Of a stretch of DNA of 64,000 nucleotides, positions 20,998 to 31,860 are shown piece after piece. The notes under the pieces are model-generated. The model had not been told where the DNA came from, made no database searches, and was given only the letters and a program-made list of their open reading frames with translations. Made by a program: the position numbers and the translations under genes. Positions within the stretch are counted from its first letter, which is position 1; every line of letters starts with the position of its first letter. The stretch is taken from the NCBI GenBank assembly GCA_963556195.1, contig OY744519.1, positions 30,717,397-30,781,396 of the forward strand, given 5' to 3'. This DNA is from Sepiola atlantica (taxonomy: Eukaryota > Mollusca > Cephalopoda > Sepiida > Sepiolidae).

Positions 20998-21500
20998 TGG
21001 TAGGAAGGAAAAGAAGAAGGGGATGAGAACGAAAGAATAGAGTATGATAAAAAAGAGAGAATAAGAGTATAGAAGAGTGAGAAAGGGAGTGGAAGATGAC
21101 AGTAGAGAGGGAGAGAGGGAGAAGAGAGAGAGAGAAGGGGGATAAGAAAGTGAGAGAAAAAGGAAAAGGCGGAGGCGACAAGAGAGAAAGAAACAGATAA
21201 GCAATGAATAACAGCCAGATAAAGGTGAATGAGAAGGAGAGAGAGGGGGGGAGAACAAGAAGAAGAAAAGAGAGATGATATTGGACGTAGAGAAAAGGCA
21301 GAAATAGAGAGAAAATTAGAGAAAGACAAATACAGAATGATAGAATGGAGAGAACGTGCATTAGGAAGAGAGATGATAGAGTAAGGGAAAGGAGAGAGAG
21401 GGGGGTGAGAGAGTGAAAGAGAGTTAGGGAGCGGTAAAGGAAGATAAGGAAATTGCTAAATGGAAAGAAACAGAGAAGAAAATGAAGAGAGAAGGAGAGA
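20998..21500. repeat. Polypurine (GA-rich) tract
   Basis: About 500 bp almost free of pyrimidines on the plus strand. Long minus-strand open frames rich in Ser, Leu and Phe come only from this composition. Confidence 0.9.
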
Positions 21501-21929
21501 GTCAACAGTCAGACTGTGCGAAGGCGCCATATTTCCTTTCTCGCATCTCGCCAGCACTTGGGCGAGAGGCGAATAAAAATCCCGTTTGAAATGTCAAAGT
21601 GATCAGACGTTATATTTCTCTCGTCGTTGCTAGCAAAGCCTTTGCTAGACAAGATGAAACTCACGGACTCAATCCCATTTCTGTGATGCATACATGTCTC
21701 ATGACTCAACCTATTTTGTATTCCTGTTTTCATAATTCTTTCCGGGCCGTATTTTGCGTTGTTGAAACTGTTTGAATACAAATTGATTTAAATTGTACAG
21801 AAGAAGTTTATCCCTTTTAGCCAAACTTGTTGACTCTTTTCTTCGTATCAAACAAGGCCAATAGGATGGATACTGATACAGCGACCCTTACTACAAAATG
21901 ACGATTCGACATCTTCACCCCTCCTTTAC
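21501..21929. other. No recognised gene
   Basis: A 90-codon minus-strand frame (21509-21781) has ordinary composition but no recognised motif. The region is single-copy-like within this window. Confidence 0.35.
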
Positions 21930-22089
21930 AAAATAATTGTTTTCGAAACAACCATTGTAAAATATGAACAAAATAATTGTTTTCGAAACAACCATTGTAA
22001 AATATGAACAAAATAATTGTTTTCGAAACAACCATTGTAAAATATGAACAAAATAATTGTTTTCGAAACAACCATTGTAAAATATGAAC
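21930..22089 (+). repeat. Perfect 40-bp tandem repeat, four copies
   Basis: Units start at 21930, 21970, 22010 and 22050 and are identical. Each contains GTTTTCGAAACAACCATTG, with the palindrome TTTCGAAA. Perfect identity indicates recent amplification or an assembly effect. Confidence 0.95.
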
Positions 22090-22109
22090 AAAAACAAGTT
22101 GGTTATTTT

Positions 22110-22640
22110 ATGTGATACTGTGGACTTCCTCCTGCCGCCGAGAAAAGATCCCGGAGAATGTTAAGGTATAATTCACAAAAGGAAAAAAAAGATGAGGAAG
22201 TAAAATAAGTGGGCGACAATGGAAGAGGCCGACGAATGTATTGAAATCCCTAAACAGGATGGCGCCTTGGCCGTTTGTAGTCAGTTTCTGAGTGGTCGCA
22301 TAGCGATGGACTCAGAAGAGAGACGGATATGGGCAGTACCAGTGACCAGCTGAGAGTGACTGAGAAAAAGACCGGACATCTAGGATTTACGGACGAAAGT
22401 ATATATATTGAGGAGGCGGAGCAGACGAGGGTCAGTCAGAGTTCGACTTAGAGGAGATTAGGGTAGACCCGAGGAGTGAGGCGAGGTTAGAGATGAAGTA
22501 GACAAACCGACCAGTTGGAAGGGGCTGTACGATGGAGTTAGTCTTAAGCTGAGGTTCTGTATTCTAAATACTCGGACATAACTAAGATGTTGCCGCTAGC
22601 GGCGGGGCCCCGACGACACACACGCGCCTGTTACCACCAA
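22110..22640 (+). mobile_element. Possible solo LTR
   Basis: A GC-richer block starting TGTGATACTGTGGAC with a TATA-like TATATATTGAGG at 22400 and a short GC-rich TTGCCGCTAGCGGCGGGGCC segment at 22590. Such composition and a central TATA box suit an LTR. No second copy, primer site or clear target duplication is visible, so this is tentative. Confidence 0.25.
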
Positions 22641-23172
22641 TTCAAACATGTATGTATCGATGTTTGTATTTTTATTTTTTGAATCTGCGTTGCTTTTATT
22701 TTTGTATACAACTTGTATACCAGTGCACGTGCCCTCGGCGATCGCCAATAGAAGAGACGACGCGACCAGAGCAAGAAGATGAAGGCGAAGAGAACCCTAC
22801 GACACGAACGCCGGGGTCGACTGGCACCGGGGAGCGGCATGGTTTAACAATTTCTTAATTTGATTATATTCTAATATGAACATTAAGATGAACGACTATT
22901 GTGACTGGAAAATAAATTTGTGATATCACAAAATGATGACGTCATCCATCAAACCTGATATTTTCCCAGGTATTACTCTTATTTTGGCAGGGGTATTGTA
23001 TTACCTGTTCTGTTGTCATAGTACAATCCTACCAGACATTACCTCCTCCTTTTAGGATTAGTGTAGTATATGCTCGTCATTACCTCCCCCATTTGGGGGC
23101 CAGTGTATGTAGTTTGTTCATCATTATATCATCCCAGCCTAGCAAAATGTGACCGAAGGGAGCATATATTTG

Positions 23173-23175
<3 letters not shown>
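22641..23175. other. No recognised gene
   Basis: A 68-codon frame (22652-22858) ends in acidic, Thr-rich sequence but has no family signature. TTACCTCCTCCTTTTAGGATTAGTG and TTACCTCCCCCATTTGGGGGCCAGTG-like segments at 23040 and 23077 are imperfect direct repeats. Confidence 0.35.

Positions 23176-23252
<77 letters not shown>
23176..23252. repeat. (TA)n microsatellite
   Basis: About 38 units; left flank of the tRNA-containing repeat. Confidence 0.95.
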
Positions 23253-23254
<2 letters not shown>

Positions 23255-23466
23255 TGCATTATTCTGGTGAAGGGAATGATTTCCATCTAGTATTCAGGTA
23301 ATAAATAAATAACAACATTTATAATGCGATGCATCTCTCCCACTGCTATAAAGGGGGGTTGTGGCTCAGTGGTAGAGCGCAGTCACTGGGGTCCTGGTTT
23401 CGAATCTCGCTATGTCTAGCCACACTGATGAGTCATCGGGACAACAAAACACGTGTCTGTGAATAC

Positions 23467-23467
<1 letters not shown>
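23253..23467 (+). repeat. tRNA-containing repeat, copy 1
   Basis: A tRNA-like segment starts at 23354 with box A TGGCTCAGTGG (23362-23372) and box B GGTTTCGAATC (23396-23406), the right spacing for a Pol III promoter. The aminoacyl stem does not close, so it is a SINE-type head, not a tRNA gene. The roughly 100 bp upstream (GGTGAAGGGAATGATTTCC, ACAACATTTATAATG) also recurs in copy 2, so the tRNA part sits inside a larger repeat. Confidence 0.7.

Positions 23468-23514
<47 letters not shown>
23468..23514. repeat. (TA)n microsatellite
   Basis: Begins directly at the end of the tRNA-containing repeat, in the position of a SINE tail. Confidence 0.95.
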
Positions 23515-23518
<4 letters not shown>

Positions 23519-23654
23519 GTGTATTGGAAACGCGGTATTAATGTGCTTAATGCTTAGTAAATGTTCATTATCGTTTGACTTTTCGATGGGATGAAACCCT
23601 GATTTTTATAATATTAATGTTAAATAAATAATATTAAATTATTTTGACCTACAT

Positions 23655-23735
23655 ACGCTAGCGTTTCGAACCGCTGCCACAGAGTCAACCTAGACTCCGT
23701 AAGCAAGCGCTGTAACCATTAGGCCACGGGACATT
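23655..23735 (-). repeat. tRNA-derived SINE head, second type
   Basis: On the minus strand: GTCCCGTGGCCTAATGGTTA (box A-like), then GTGGCAGCGGTTCGAAACGC (box B GGTTCGAAACG, rc of 23662-23672). Spacing allows for a long variable arm as in class II tRNAs. The anticodon region is not convincing, so a SINE origin is more likely than a gene. Confidence 0.6.
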
Positions 23736-23804
23736 ACCACATTCAAGAAGGGAATTGAATTTAAGTTCTATTTATGCGAAGGGCTGCATATACGCTCCCC
23801 TATG

Positions 23805-24035
23805 GGGGCATCACTCTGGTGATGATTTCCAACTAGCATTAAGGTAATGCTTTTCTGTAAAAATAATTAAATACTTTCAATTATCAGTATCGTAAATAAA
23901 AATAGAAATAAATCGCAACATTTATAATGTCGATCCCACTGCTACTAGCAGGTGCGTTGCTTATTGATAGGGCGCTGGTCGAATCTCGCTAGGTCTAGCC
24001 ACGCAGATGAGTTGTAGAGACGACCAAACACATGT
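23805..24035 (+). repeat. tRNA-containing repeat, copy 2 (decayed)
   Basis: Matches copy 1 across TGGTGATGATTTCC, AACATTTATAATG, CCCACTGCTA and CGAATCTCGCTAGGTCTAGCC. Box A is ruined and about 15 bp around the anticodon are deleted. Confidence 0.65.
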
Positions 24036-24560
24036 CTATTGATAACGATCTATCTCTCCCTATACTCAGATATATTCTAAGGTTATATTACTCAGGGTAC
24101 TTGGATAAATATATTTTTCTTTGATCAAAAGGTGCTCAACAATATCATGGGGTCTGCATTCGCGCTTGACATCTATAGAAAAGAAAACAGGGCGTGTGTC
24201 TCGAGACAATAAATTTGCTGAAAATTATTTCAATAAATACATCATTGGCCCCACCCCCAAAATTGAACTGTATAAAATGTAAAATTTAAGAAAGAAAAAT
24301 GGGTATATAGTATTATGTGCTGAATGCAAAAGGACATAGAGCTCCTCATTTAATCCCGGGCGTCGCTGTGTCTTCATGCTAGTATACACTCTATCTATCT
24401 CCTTTCTTGTGTGATTGTATTATACTGCTGTTATCTCACTTGGTGCAAATTTATCTAAAATGGCTACGCCATCGTGACAATGACTACAGCAACAACTACA
24501 GCTACTACTACCGCTGTTATTTCTTAAGCTGCTGCTGATGATGATAAATTTCCCTTTTTC
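24036..24560. other. No recognised gene
   Basis: Mixed sequence with no coding signal. Short ACTACAGCAACAACTACAG triplet-like stretch at 24481-24540. Confidence 0.4.
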
Positions 24561-25012
24561 CCTCTAATTTTCTTTCTTTATGTTTACTTTCTGTTTACTT
24601 TCTTTCATTTTTTATTTAACTTTGTGTTTTATTCATTTTTTCTCTTTTTTTTCTATTTTCCTTTCTTTCGTGCATCCTTTCTTTCTTTTTCTTTCCTTAT
24701 TTCTGTCTTGTAATTCTTTTTTCTGTTTTCCTTTATTTAGTTTCTTTCTTTCACTTCTTTCTTTCTTTCGTTCCCTTTACTCCCCGCTGTTTTTACTTTA
24801 CTTTCTTTTTTTCCTTCCCTTTTCTTTCCTAAACTTCCCGGTTTTTTCTTATTTCATTCGTTTTTTCTTTCAGTTTTTCTCTCTAACCCTTTATGCATGC
24901 TTATTTCTTTTCTTACTTTTCTTCTGTCATTTCGTTTACTTCCCAATGCTTCTGTCTGCCTTTCTTTCTTTCTTTCTTTCTTTCCTTTTCTCCTTTACTC
25001 CCCAATGCTTCT
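24561..25012. repeat. Polypyrimidine (CTTT-rich) tract
   Basis: TTTCTTTC-type sequence; its long open frame is composed of Phe, Leu and Ser only. Confidence 0.9.
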
Positions 25013-25257
25013 ACTATTTATTCTTAGAGTGTCCCCGGTTTCCTATTCCTCAATGACAATCGGAAAACGCTAAATATATGATTTATCACTCAAGACAAAT
25101 GTTTCCGTTTGTCCTGGTCAAAGATAAGCGGGTTTTAAAAATGGCTGATGTACCCACTTTCGCTCTGCGGTAGAGGTTGTCAATATAATAAAAAAAAAAC
25201 ACTTACATTTTAATTAAAATGAATTTTAGAAAGAAAAAAAGGTTTAAATAAAATAAT

Positions 25258-25355
25258 ATTTAGAGCTTGACCACTTGACCAGCAAACTGTTATCAGCGGC
25301 CATTTTACCCCTTCACTATTGCGTTCGCCCCGAAAGTAAACGAAATTATCATGTT
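25258..25355 (+). repeat. Dispersed repeat with TAGAGCTTGACCACTTGACC, copy 1
   Basis: Matches 35537-35642 in order: TAGAGCTTGACCACTTGACC, TTTTACCCCT, CGCCCCGAAAGTAA and GAAATTATCATGTT. The gap 25013-25257 holds nothing recognised. Confidence 0.7.
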
Positions 25356-25890
25356 TATATACAGGATGCTCGAGAGAAATTTGACACTTTTTTAAAGGAA
25401 AGCAAAACGCCATATATTGGCCAATAATTCTCAAACTCGTTTAGCTACAACCATTGTAAATAAATTTCCTTTTCTTCCTTTATGAACTTAAAACTAACCG
25501 GAACGTCGATGAACAAAGTTTATTTTCAAGAACTTCTCACCTGTAGAACACAATACCACGGGGCTGCTTTCCAACTGATAACAACATGGTTGTTTTCAAG
25601 TCCAATGTTTACACATTCTTGTCGAGTCGTCCACTTAAATACAGTCAAACCTATACATATGATTTCCTCTATATACGAATTTTTCCAACAAACGACGCGA
25701 AATTGGATCAAATAATCGACTCTATATCTGATCGAAAATCCAACATACGACGTTGAAGTTTCGTGTTTAGCCCGCTTAGCGGCAACACTAACGACGGGAT
25801 GGAGAGTTCAGTTCATAGTTCCGCTTCGGCCCGGGAAAGAATTAAATTCGTATGTAGAGGTTTGACCCATCGTTTCTAATCCTCTCAAGA
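25356..25890. other. No recognised gene
   Basis: Frames at 25482-25715 on both strands lack known motifs. 25740-25860 is slightly GC-enriched. Confidence 0.35.
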
Positions 25891-25894
25891 TGTT

Positions 25895-25985
25895 GTTCAT
25901 CGTCAACTAACAATCTCATATACTCTTATTCTCGAGTGGCCTTTGGACCTTGATTAGCGGTGACTCATTGGTAAAACTTTTTTTT
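25895..25985 (+). repeat. LINE 3'-UTR-like fragment
   Basis: Resembles 50455-50548 (CAACTAACAATCT, CTTATTCTCGAGTGGCCTTTGG, TTGGTAAAAC), which follows a LINE ORF end, so this is probably a strongly 5'-truncated copy of that element, ending in a T run. Confidence 0.5.
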
Positions 25986-26400
25986 TTAATTAAATAAAAC
26001 TTAAAAACTCCAAAGTGCATCTTTTAGGCGACCTTTTACCGAATACACTTTACTCGAAGAAGCCGGTCTAAGACTTCAACGCGACCTCCAAGTGAGACCT
26101 TAACACCCAGAGTATACAGCCTTCACGATGTACTTCAAGAGACACCTGAACACAACTTTAGTCCTGGCAATCAGCTCGGCCTTGGTGTTGCAGGCGGTAC
26201 GGTTGGTGTCTTCTTCAACTGCGCGCAACACATATAGCCCATTGGGTTGCAATCAAGCGAGTTAGGTGTTGCAGGTGTTGGGAATGGTGAAATTGTGGAA
26301 GTTTGCAGACGGACACTTCTGGGGTTTCCCAGAAGTGTGACACGGAACTCAGTCCTGCTATGGAGGGTGTAATCTCCGCAAGAAAGTCAAATTTTCGCAA
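25986..26400. other. GC-balanced block without a recognised gene
   Basis: Notably less A/T-rich than its surroundings. Contains a perfect 11-bp hairpin, ACACTTCTGGG (26313-26323) and CCCAGAAGTGT (26328-26338), with loop GTTT. No reading frame with a family signature. Confidence 0.45.
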
Positions 26401-28975
26401 ACAGATCGGAAGTAAACAAAAGAAAGAAAACAGAAAACAAAAAGAAAAAAGGTAAAAGACATTACAAAATGAATGAATGGATGAATAAAAGAAAGAAAAA
26501 CTTTAAAGAAAAAAATCAGAAAGAAAGAAAAACAGATAGAAAAAAGAAAAAAGTAAAACAAAATAAAGAATGAAAGAAAAATTTGAAAGATAAAAAATGT
26601 ACAGAAAGAAAAACAGAATAAAAAAATAAGGAAAGAATAAAACAAAATAAAGAATGAAAGAGAAATTTGAAAGATAAAAAAATGTACAGAAAGAAAAACA
26701 GAATAAAAAAAGAAGGAAAGAGTAAAACAAAATAAAGAATGAAAGAAAAATTTGAAAGATAAAAAAATGTACAGAAAGAAAAACAGAATAAAAAAAGAAG
26801 GAAAGAGTAAAACAAAATAACGAATGAAAGAAATATTTGAAAGATAAAAAAATGTACAGAAAGAAAAACAGAATAAAAAAAGAAGAAAAAAGCAAAACAA
26901 ACTAAAGAATGAAAGAAAAATTTGAAAGATAAAAAAATGTACAGAAAGGAAAACAGAATAAAAAAAGAAGGAAAGAGTAAAACAAAATAAAGAATGAAAG
27001 AAAAATGTGAAAGATAAAAAAATGTACAGAAAGAAAAACAGAATAAAAAAAGAAAAAAAGAGTAAAACAAAATAAAGAATGAAAGAAAAATGTAAAAGAT
27101 AAAAAAATGTACAGAAAGAAAAACAGAATAAAAAAAGAAGGAAAGAATAAAACAAAATAAAGAATGAAAGAAAAATATGAAAGATAAAAAAATGTACAGA
27201 AAGAAAAACAGAATAAAAAAAGAAGGAAAAAGTAAAACAAAATAAAGAATGAAAGAAAAATGTGAAAGATAAAAAAATGTACAGAAAGAAAAACAGAATA
27301 AAAATAGAAGGAAAGAATAAAACAAAATAAAGAATGAAAGAAAAATTTGAAAGATAAAAAATGTACAGAAAGAAAAACAGAATAAAAAAAAGAAGGAAAG
27401 AATAAAACAAAATAAAGAATGAAAGAAAAATTTGAAAGATAAAAAATGTACAGAAAGAAAAACAGAATAAAAAAAGAAGGAAAGAATAAAACAAAATAAA
27501 GAATGAAAGAAAATTTGAAAGATAAAAAATGTACAGAAAGAAAAACAGAATAAAAAAATAAGGAAAGATTAAAACAAAATAAAGAATGAAAGAAAAATGT
27601 GAAAGATAAAAATATGTACAGAAAGAAAAACAGAAGAAAAAAAGAAGAAAAAAGCAAAACAAAATAAAGAATGAAAGAAAAATTTGAAATTAAAAATTGT
27701 ACAGAAAGAAAAACAATAAAAAAAGAAGGAAAGATTAAAACAAAAAAAAGAATGAAATAAAAATTTGAAAGATAAAAATGTACAGAAAGAAAAACAGAAT
27801 AAAAAATGAAGGAAAGAATAAAACAAAATAAAGAATGAAAGAAAAATTTGAAAGATTAAAAAATGTACAGAAAGAAAAACAGAATAAAAAAAGAAGGAAA
27901 GAGTAAAACAAAATAAAGAATTAAAGAAAAATTTGAAAGATAAAAAAATGTACAGAAAGAAAAACAGAATAAAAAAAGAAGGAAAGAGTAAAACAAAATA
28001 AAGAATGAAAGAAAAATTTGAAAGATATAAAAATGTACAGAAAGAAAAACAGAATAAAAAAAGGAGAGAATAAAACAAAATAAAGAATGAAAGAAAAATT
28101 TGAAAGATAAAAAAATATACAGAAAGAAAAACAGAATAAAAAAAGAAGGAAAGAATAAAACAAAATAAAGAATGAAAGAAAAATTTGAAAGATAAAAAAA
28201 TGTACAGAAAGAAAAACAGAATAAAAAAAGAAGGAAAGAGTAAAACAAAATAAAGAATGAAAGAAAAATTTGAAAGATAAAAAATGTACAGAAAGAAAAA
28301 CAGAATAAAAAAAGAAGGAAAGAGTAAAACAAAATGAAGAATGAAAGAAAAATTTGAAAGATAAAAAAATGTACAGAAAGAAAAACAGAATAAAAAAAGA
28401 AGGAAAGAATAAAACAAAATAAAGAATGAAAGAAAAATGTGAAAGATAAAAAAATGTACAGAAAGAAAAACAGAAAAAAAAGGAAAGATTAAAATAAAAT
28501 AAAGAATGAAAGAAAAATGTGAAAGATAAAAAAATGTACAGAAAGAAAAACAGAATAAAAAAAGAAGGAAAGATTAAAACAAAATAAAGAATGAAAGAAA
28601 AATTTGAAAGATAAAAAAATGTACAGAAAGAAAAACAAAATAAAAAAAGAAGGAAAGAATAAAACAAAATAAAGAATGAAAGAAAAATTTGAAAGATAAA
28701 AAAATGTACAGAAAGAAAAACAGAATAAAAAAAAAGGAAATAGTAAAACAAAATAAAGAATTAAAGAAAAATTTGAAAGATAAAAAAATGTACAGAAAGA
28801 AAAACAGAAAGAAAAAAAAAGGAAAGAGTAAAACAAAATAAAGAATGACAGAAAAATTTTAAAGATAAAAAATGTACAGAAAGAAAAACAGAATAAAAAA
28901 AGAAGGAAAGAGTAAAACAAAATGAAGAATGAAAGAAAAATTTGAAAGATAAAAAAAATGTACAGAAAGAAAGAA
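26401..28975 (-). repeat. 85-bp A-rich minisatellite, about 28 units
   Basis: Unit of about 85 bp marked by ATGTACAGAAAGAAAAACAG and AACAAAATAAAGAATGAAAG. Length varies by a few A residues per unit. Because the unit is not a multiple of three and lacks stops on the minus strand, several overlapping frames of up to 434 codons stay open; they are composition artefacts. Confidence 0.95.
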
Positions 28976-29004
28976 ACCATGAAAGAAAGAATGAAAGTAA
29001 GACA

Positions 29005-29060
29005 CGAAATATCAGATATCTTCATTTATACAAGACTCTTATCACACCGACCGTGAGATT
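29005..29060 (+). pseudogene. Very short LINE RT-tail fragment
   Basis: One frame reads LHLYKTLITPTV, like the 'L-x-L-Y-K-T-L-I-x-P-T-x-x-Y' box of LINE RT tails. Too short to be certain. Confidence 0.25.
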
Positions 29061-29378
29061 AGAACGCCAAATTCATACACAAAATAAAAGAACTTCAGCT
29101 ATCTAATATACTGAGCATATCAATGCGATCGACGTACTCAGGCGAACTAATTTGCATATTTCTTTGAAAAAGGACATCTCATTAATTCATTATCCGGTTT
29201 TTTTCTAAAATAAACTAGTTTATACCATCTCTTTGAGCGGTTATGATACAGTACCTGGGTATGATAATTTCAATCTTTACCCAACGTCTACCGCTTAATA
29301 GCGAGTACGAAGAAAAATGTTTGTGAACTTTAATAGAAAAAAATACGCTAGTGTAGTGTATATTTCGGAATAAAAAAT

Positions 29379-29516
29379 GTTAAAAATGACTCAATAACTG
29401 GTCACCTCTAAAGATGGAATTTATTCCGAAATACAAGATTAATGTAAAAATATATATATATATAAATTAATCTCGCATTGTTAATAGCTTACATTTTCAA
29501 TTTTATTAACATATCT
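29379..29516 (+). repeat. 130-bp direct repeat, copy 1
   Basis: Paired with 29689-29808: both run AATGACTCAATAACTGGTCA, a (TA)n patch, then AATTAATCTCGCATTGTTAA and ACATTTTCAATTTTATTAA. Confidence 0.85.
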
Positions 29517-29688
29517 AACAATGCTTTAAATGGACGACCAACCAATATTACTTTACCTACATGAGCGAGCCAGGCTCTTTGTTCGACACCGGAATTTGAA
29601 TCATGGCCGCCAACACCACCAGTGCGGAGAGACGTTTTATCAAGTAACAAAGAAATAAGTTTGGTTATTCTTGTTTTTGATAAAAATA

Positions 29689-29802
29689 AAAAATGACTCA
29701 ATAACTGGTCACCTCTGAAGATGAAATTTATTTTGAAATATAAGATTAATGTAAAAATATATATAAATTAATCTCGCATTGTTAATGGCTTACATTTTCA
29801 AT

Positions 29803-29808
<6 letters not shown>
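29689..29808 (+). repeat. 130-bp direct repeat, copy 2
   Basis: Second copy of 29379-29516, with a shorter internal (TA)n. Its 3' end runs straight into a long (TA)n. Confidence 0.85.

Positions 29809-29861
<53 letters not shown>
29809..29861. repeat. (TA)n microsatellite
   Basis: About 26 units; left flank of fold-back element F. Confidence 0.95.
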
Positions 29862-29864
<3 letters not shown>

Positions 29865-30463
29865 TTTAAAAAGGATGCGCGAGAATCTCTCAAAGGCCCT
29901 TTCGGCTATCATCTCGTCAGGAGAAAATCGATAGTTTTTTTAATCAATAATATCGTCGAAAGAAAGAGTAAACAGGGGAATTGAATGTGCCAAAATTAAC
30001 GATGGAGCGATTAAAAGAAGTGAATTTAATGATTTCGTTAAAAACCGATTAAAAGGCAATACGTTAGGGGGGGGGGAAGGGCAGGGGGAAAAAACAGGAG
30101 GTTCAAAGTTCCCCAAAGAGATTTAGCGATCTGACAAATTCCTTCTGTCGGCACAAGGAAGGGTTGCGAATAACGATAAAGACAGATTCCAATATTTTCA
30201 AATGGTTATTGGAATTTGCTCTATGCAAGACCTCAAAACGGTCTATATTATAGCTACTGCACAACTTGGGTTTTTAACCAAATGCTGGCCAATAGCAGAG
30301 TCCAAAGACTTAGAGGAGGGGTAACACAAGGATCCTACCCTTCCCTGGCGTATTTTTGATGGACCGTTTTGAGGTCTTGCATAGAGCAGATTCCAAGAAC
30401 CAGTTGAAAAGGGCCTTTGAGAGATTTCCGCGCATCCTTTTTAAATGCACTTATAAGTTTTGT
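29862..30463. mobile_element. Fold-back element F (hammerhead family 2)
   Basis: Ends are inverted copies: GCATTTAAAAAGGATGCGCG at the left and CGCGCATCCTTTTTAAATGC at the right (30431-30450). A second inverted pair lies inside, TGCTCTATGCAAGACCTCAA near 30219 against its reverse complement near 30370. Together they imply one long arm whose left copy is split between 29907 and 30196. A G run occurs at 30067. (TA)n abuts on the left and starts 14 bp beyond the right end. Confidence 0.7.
29884..29927 (-). ncRNA. Hammerhead ribozyme (family 2), minimal form
   Basis: Minus strand: TTTTCTC (stem I, 29921-29927), core CTGACGA (29914-29920), short stem II GATGATAGCC, GAAA (29900-29903), a tiny stem III within GGGCCTT, U at the cleavage position, then GAGAGAT (stem I partner). 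GAGAGA/TTTCTC gives six pairs flush with the core. Stem II (GAT/GCC) has a mismatch and stem III is only two or three pairs, so activity is uncertain, but minimal stem III is known in retroelement hammerheads. The right arm lacks the CTGACGA box. Confidence 0.5.
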
Positions 30464-30473
30464 ACCTAAAAAC

Positions 30474-30476
<3 letters not shown>

Positions 30477-30537
<61 letters not shown>
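30477..30537. repeat. (TA)n microsatellite
   Basis: Separates fold-back elements F and B. Confidence 0.95.
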
Positions 30538-30539
<2 letters not shown>

Positions 30540-31055
30540 ACATAAAATTTTATAAGTAGATATATGTTTTTATGTATCAATTTTCAGTATTTACTTCAAC
30601 AGTGTTCGATACGTAAGTGGAGCTAGGTAGTAAGCTATGAAAATATATTCATGGCAATTAAGCTACACAGAGGCTCCCGCGTTTCATCCCCGGGGGACTC
30701 TTTTGCCGGGTGTTTTTATATACACGGCTAGCTAGTTAACAATCAGATTCTTTATTGTTCTCTCAGCCAATCGTTGGGCTTCTCGCGAAAGGTCATGTTG
30801 GTGTTACTTCCTATATCCTGTTCTATTGTTCTGTTTTCTATAGATTGGCCTATATCCTGTTTTCTTTGTTGTGGCAATATAATGAGTGAATTTATTTTAA
30901 CACGTGGTTCCTTGTATTTCTATTTTAGGTTTTAATTTTTAAATTGTTATGTTTTTGTTTAGTTTTGTTTTTTTACTTATTTGTTTATTTATTTATTTTT
31001 TAGAAACGCGGAAGCCTCTGTGTAGCGTAATTGCCATAAATATATTTTCATAGCT

Positions 31056-31059
<4 letters not shown>
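30538..31059. mobile_element. Fold-back element B (hammerhead family 1, interrupted)
   Basis: Same leader (TTTCAGTATTTACTTCAACA) and arm sequence (TGGCAATTAAGCTACACAGAG against CTCTGTGTAGCGTAATTGCC) as element A, but the arms are separated by about 300 bp. The stem III and cleavage half of the hammerhead remains in both arms (GAAACGCGG and CTGTGTAGC); the CTGACGA half is missing from both, so no ribozyme is predicted. Confidence 0.75.

Positions 31060-31122
<63 letters not shown>
31059..31122. repeat. (TA)n microsatellite
   Basis: Abuts element B on the left and the PLE inverted repeat on the right with no spacer. Confidence 0.95.
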
Positions 31123-31126
<4 letters not shown>

Positions 31127-31314
31127 TACAGAAAAACTAGTACAACATTTGTACCGTCGGTTTCAAGCTCGGAAAGTCTTAGCCATCCGGCTCTCTTCAG
31201 CTTCTGTTGTCATCTGTTTTGGAAATGTGAAGTCACATGACACTCTCGTTGGGACGCGTTATTTGCTCGGTGTGTTGTGTATGTTTGTTTGAATTTAAAT
31301 TTAGTGTAATGAAA
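31123..31314 (-). repeat. PLE inverted repeat, left
   Basis: Starts TTGGTACAGAAAAAC and ends AGTGTAATGAAA. Its partner is 32807-32998. Starts directly after (TA)n. Confidence 0.9.
31141..31210 (-). ncRNA. Hammerhead-like motif in the left PLE repeat
   Basis: Mirror of 32911-32980. In this arm the motif has the same sense as the PLE reading frame and lies at its 3' end. See the plus-strand copy for base pairing. Confidence 0.4.
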
Positions 31315-31860
31315 CTGTTGAGATTTAAAACCGGAGGAGATTTGGAGAGATATAATAATATAAGATGCAAAGGGAATAAAAATAAAATATGAATAAAATA
31401 AAAATTAAAATTAAATTTGAAATTAGAACATGAGAAATAAAAAGATAAAAAATTAAAAAAATTTTAAAAAATTAAAAAATTTCTATGTAATTCCCGTGAG
31501 CCAATTTTATGAATTTGTATCATTAGCCGTTACTGTTTTTGTGTTTGAAGGTGTGCGTTCTAAAAGGAAAACCGTTAGTTAATATCGTGTTAAAATTCTT
31601 TTAGACAGCCCGGAGTAATTTTAATAAAGAAATTGCTTGATCTAAGGGAGGTAACTTTGTTGGAAATATAAAGGTTTGAGGTTGTTTAAATTGATTTGTT
31701 AGATTAGTCTAATGACTGATAAATAAATTAAATACTTTTGTGAAAGCCGAAGTTTTTGCTCTTGAAATTTATGTTGATGTGGGCTGATGAGGTGTTTGTT
31801 CGTATTTTTTAATTTGTTTATATTAGTAATGATGGGAAGTAGAGGGAGAGTAGCTAGACA

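Noticed and set aside
20967..21505. Overlapping Ser/Leu/Phe frames in the polypurine tract, and similar ones at 43262-43987 and 62147-62401
   Set aside because: Low-complexity composition keeps all frames open; no motifs.
21930..22089. CRISPR-like array
   Set aside because: Units are contiguous and identical with no variable spacers, in a eukaryotic context.
26358..29025. Long minus-strand open frames (up to 434 codons, Phe/Leu/Ser-rich)
   Set aside because: They run through an 85-bp tandem repeat without stops in several frames at once; no start context or protein-like composition.
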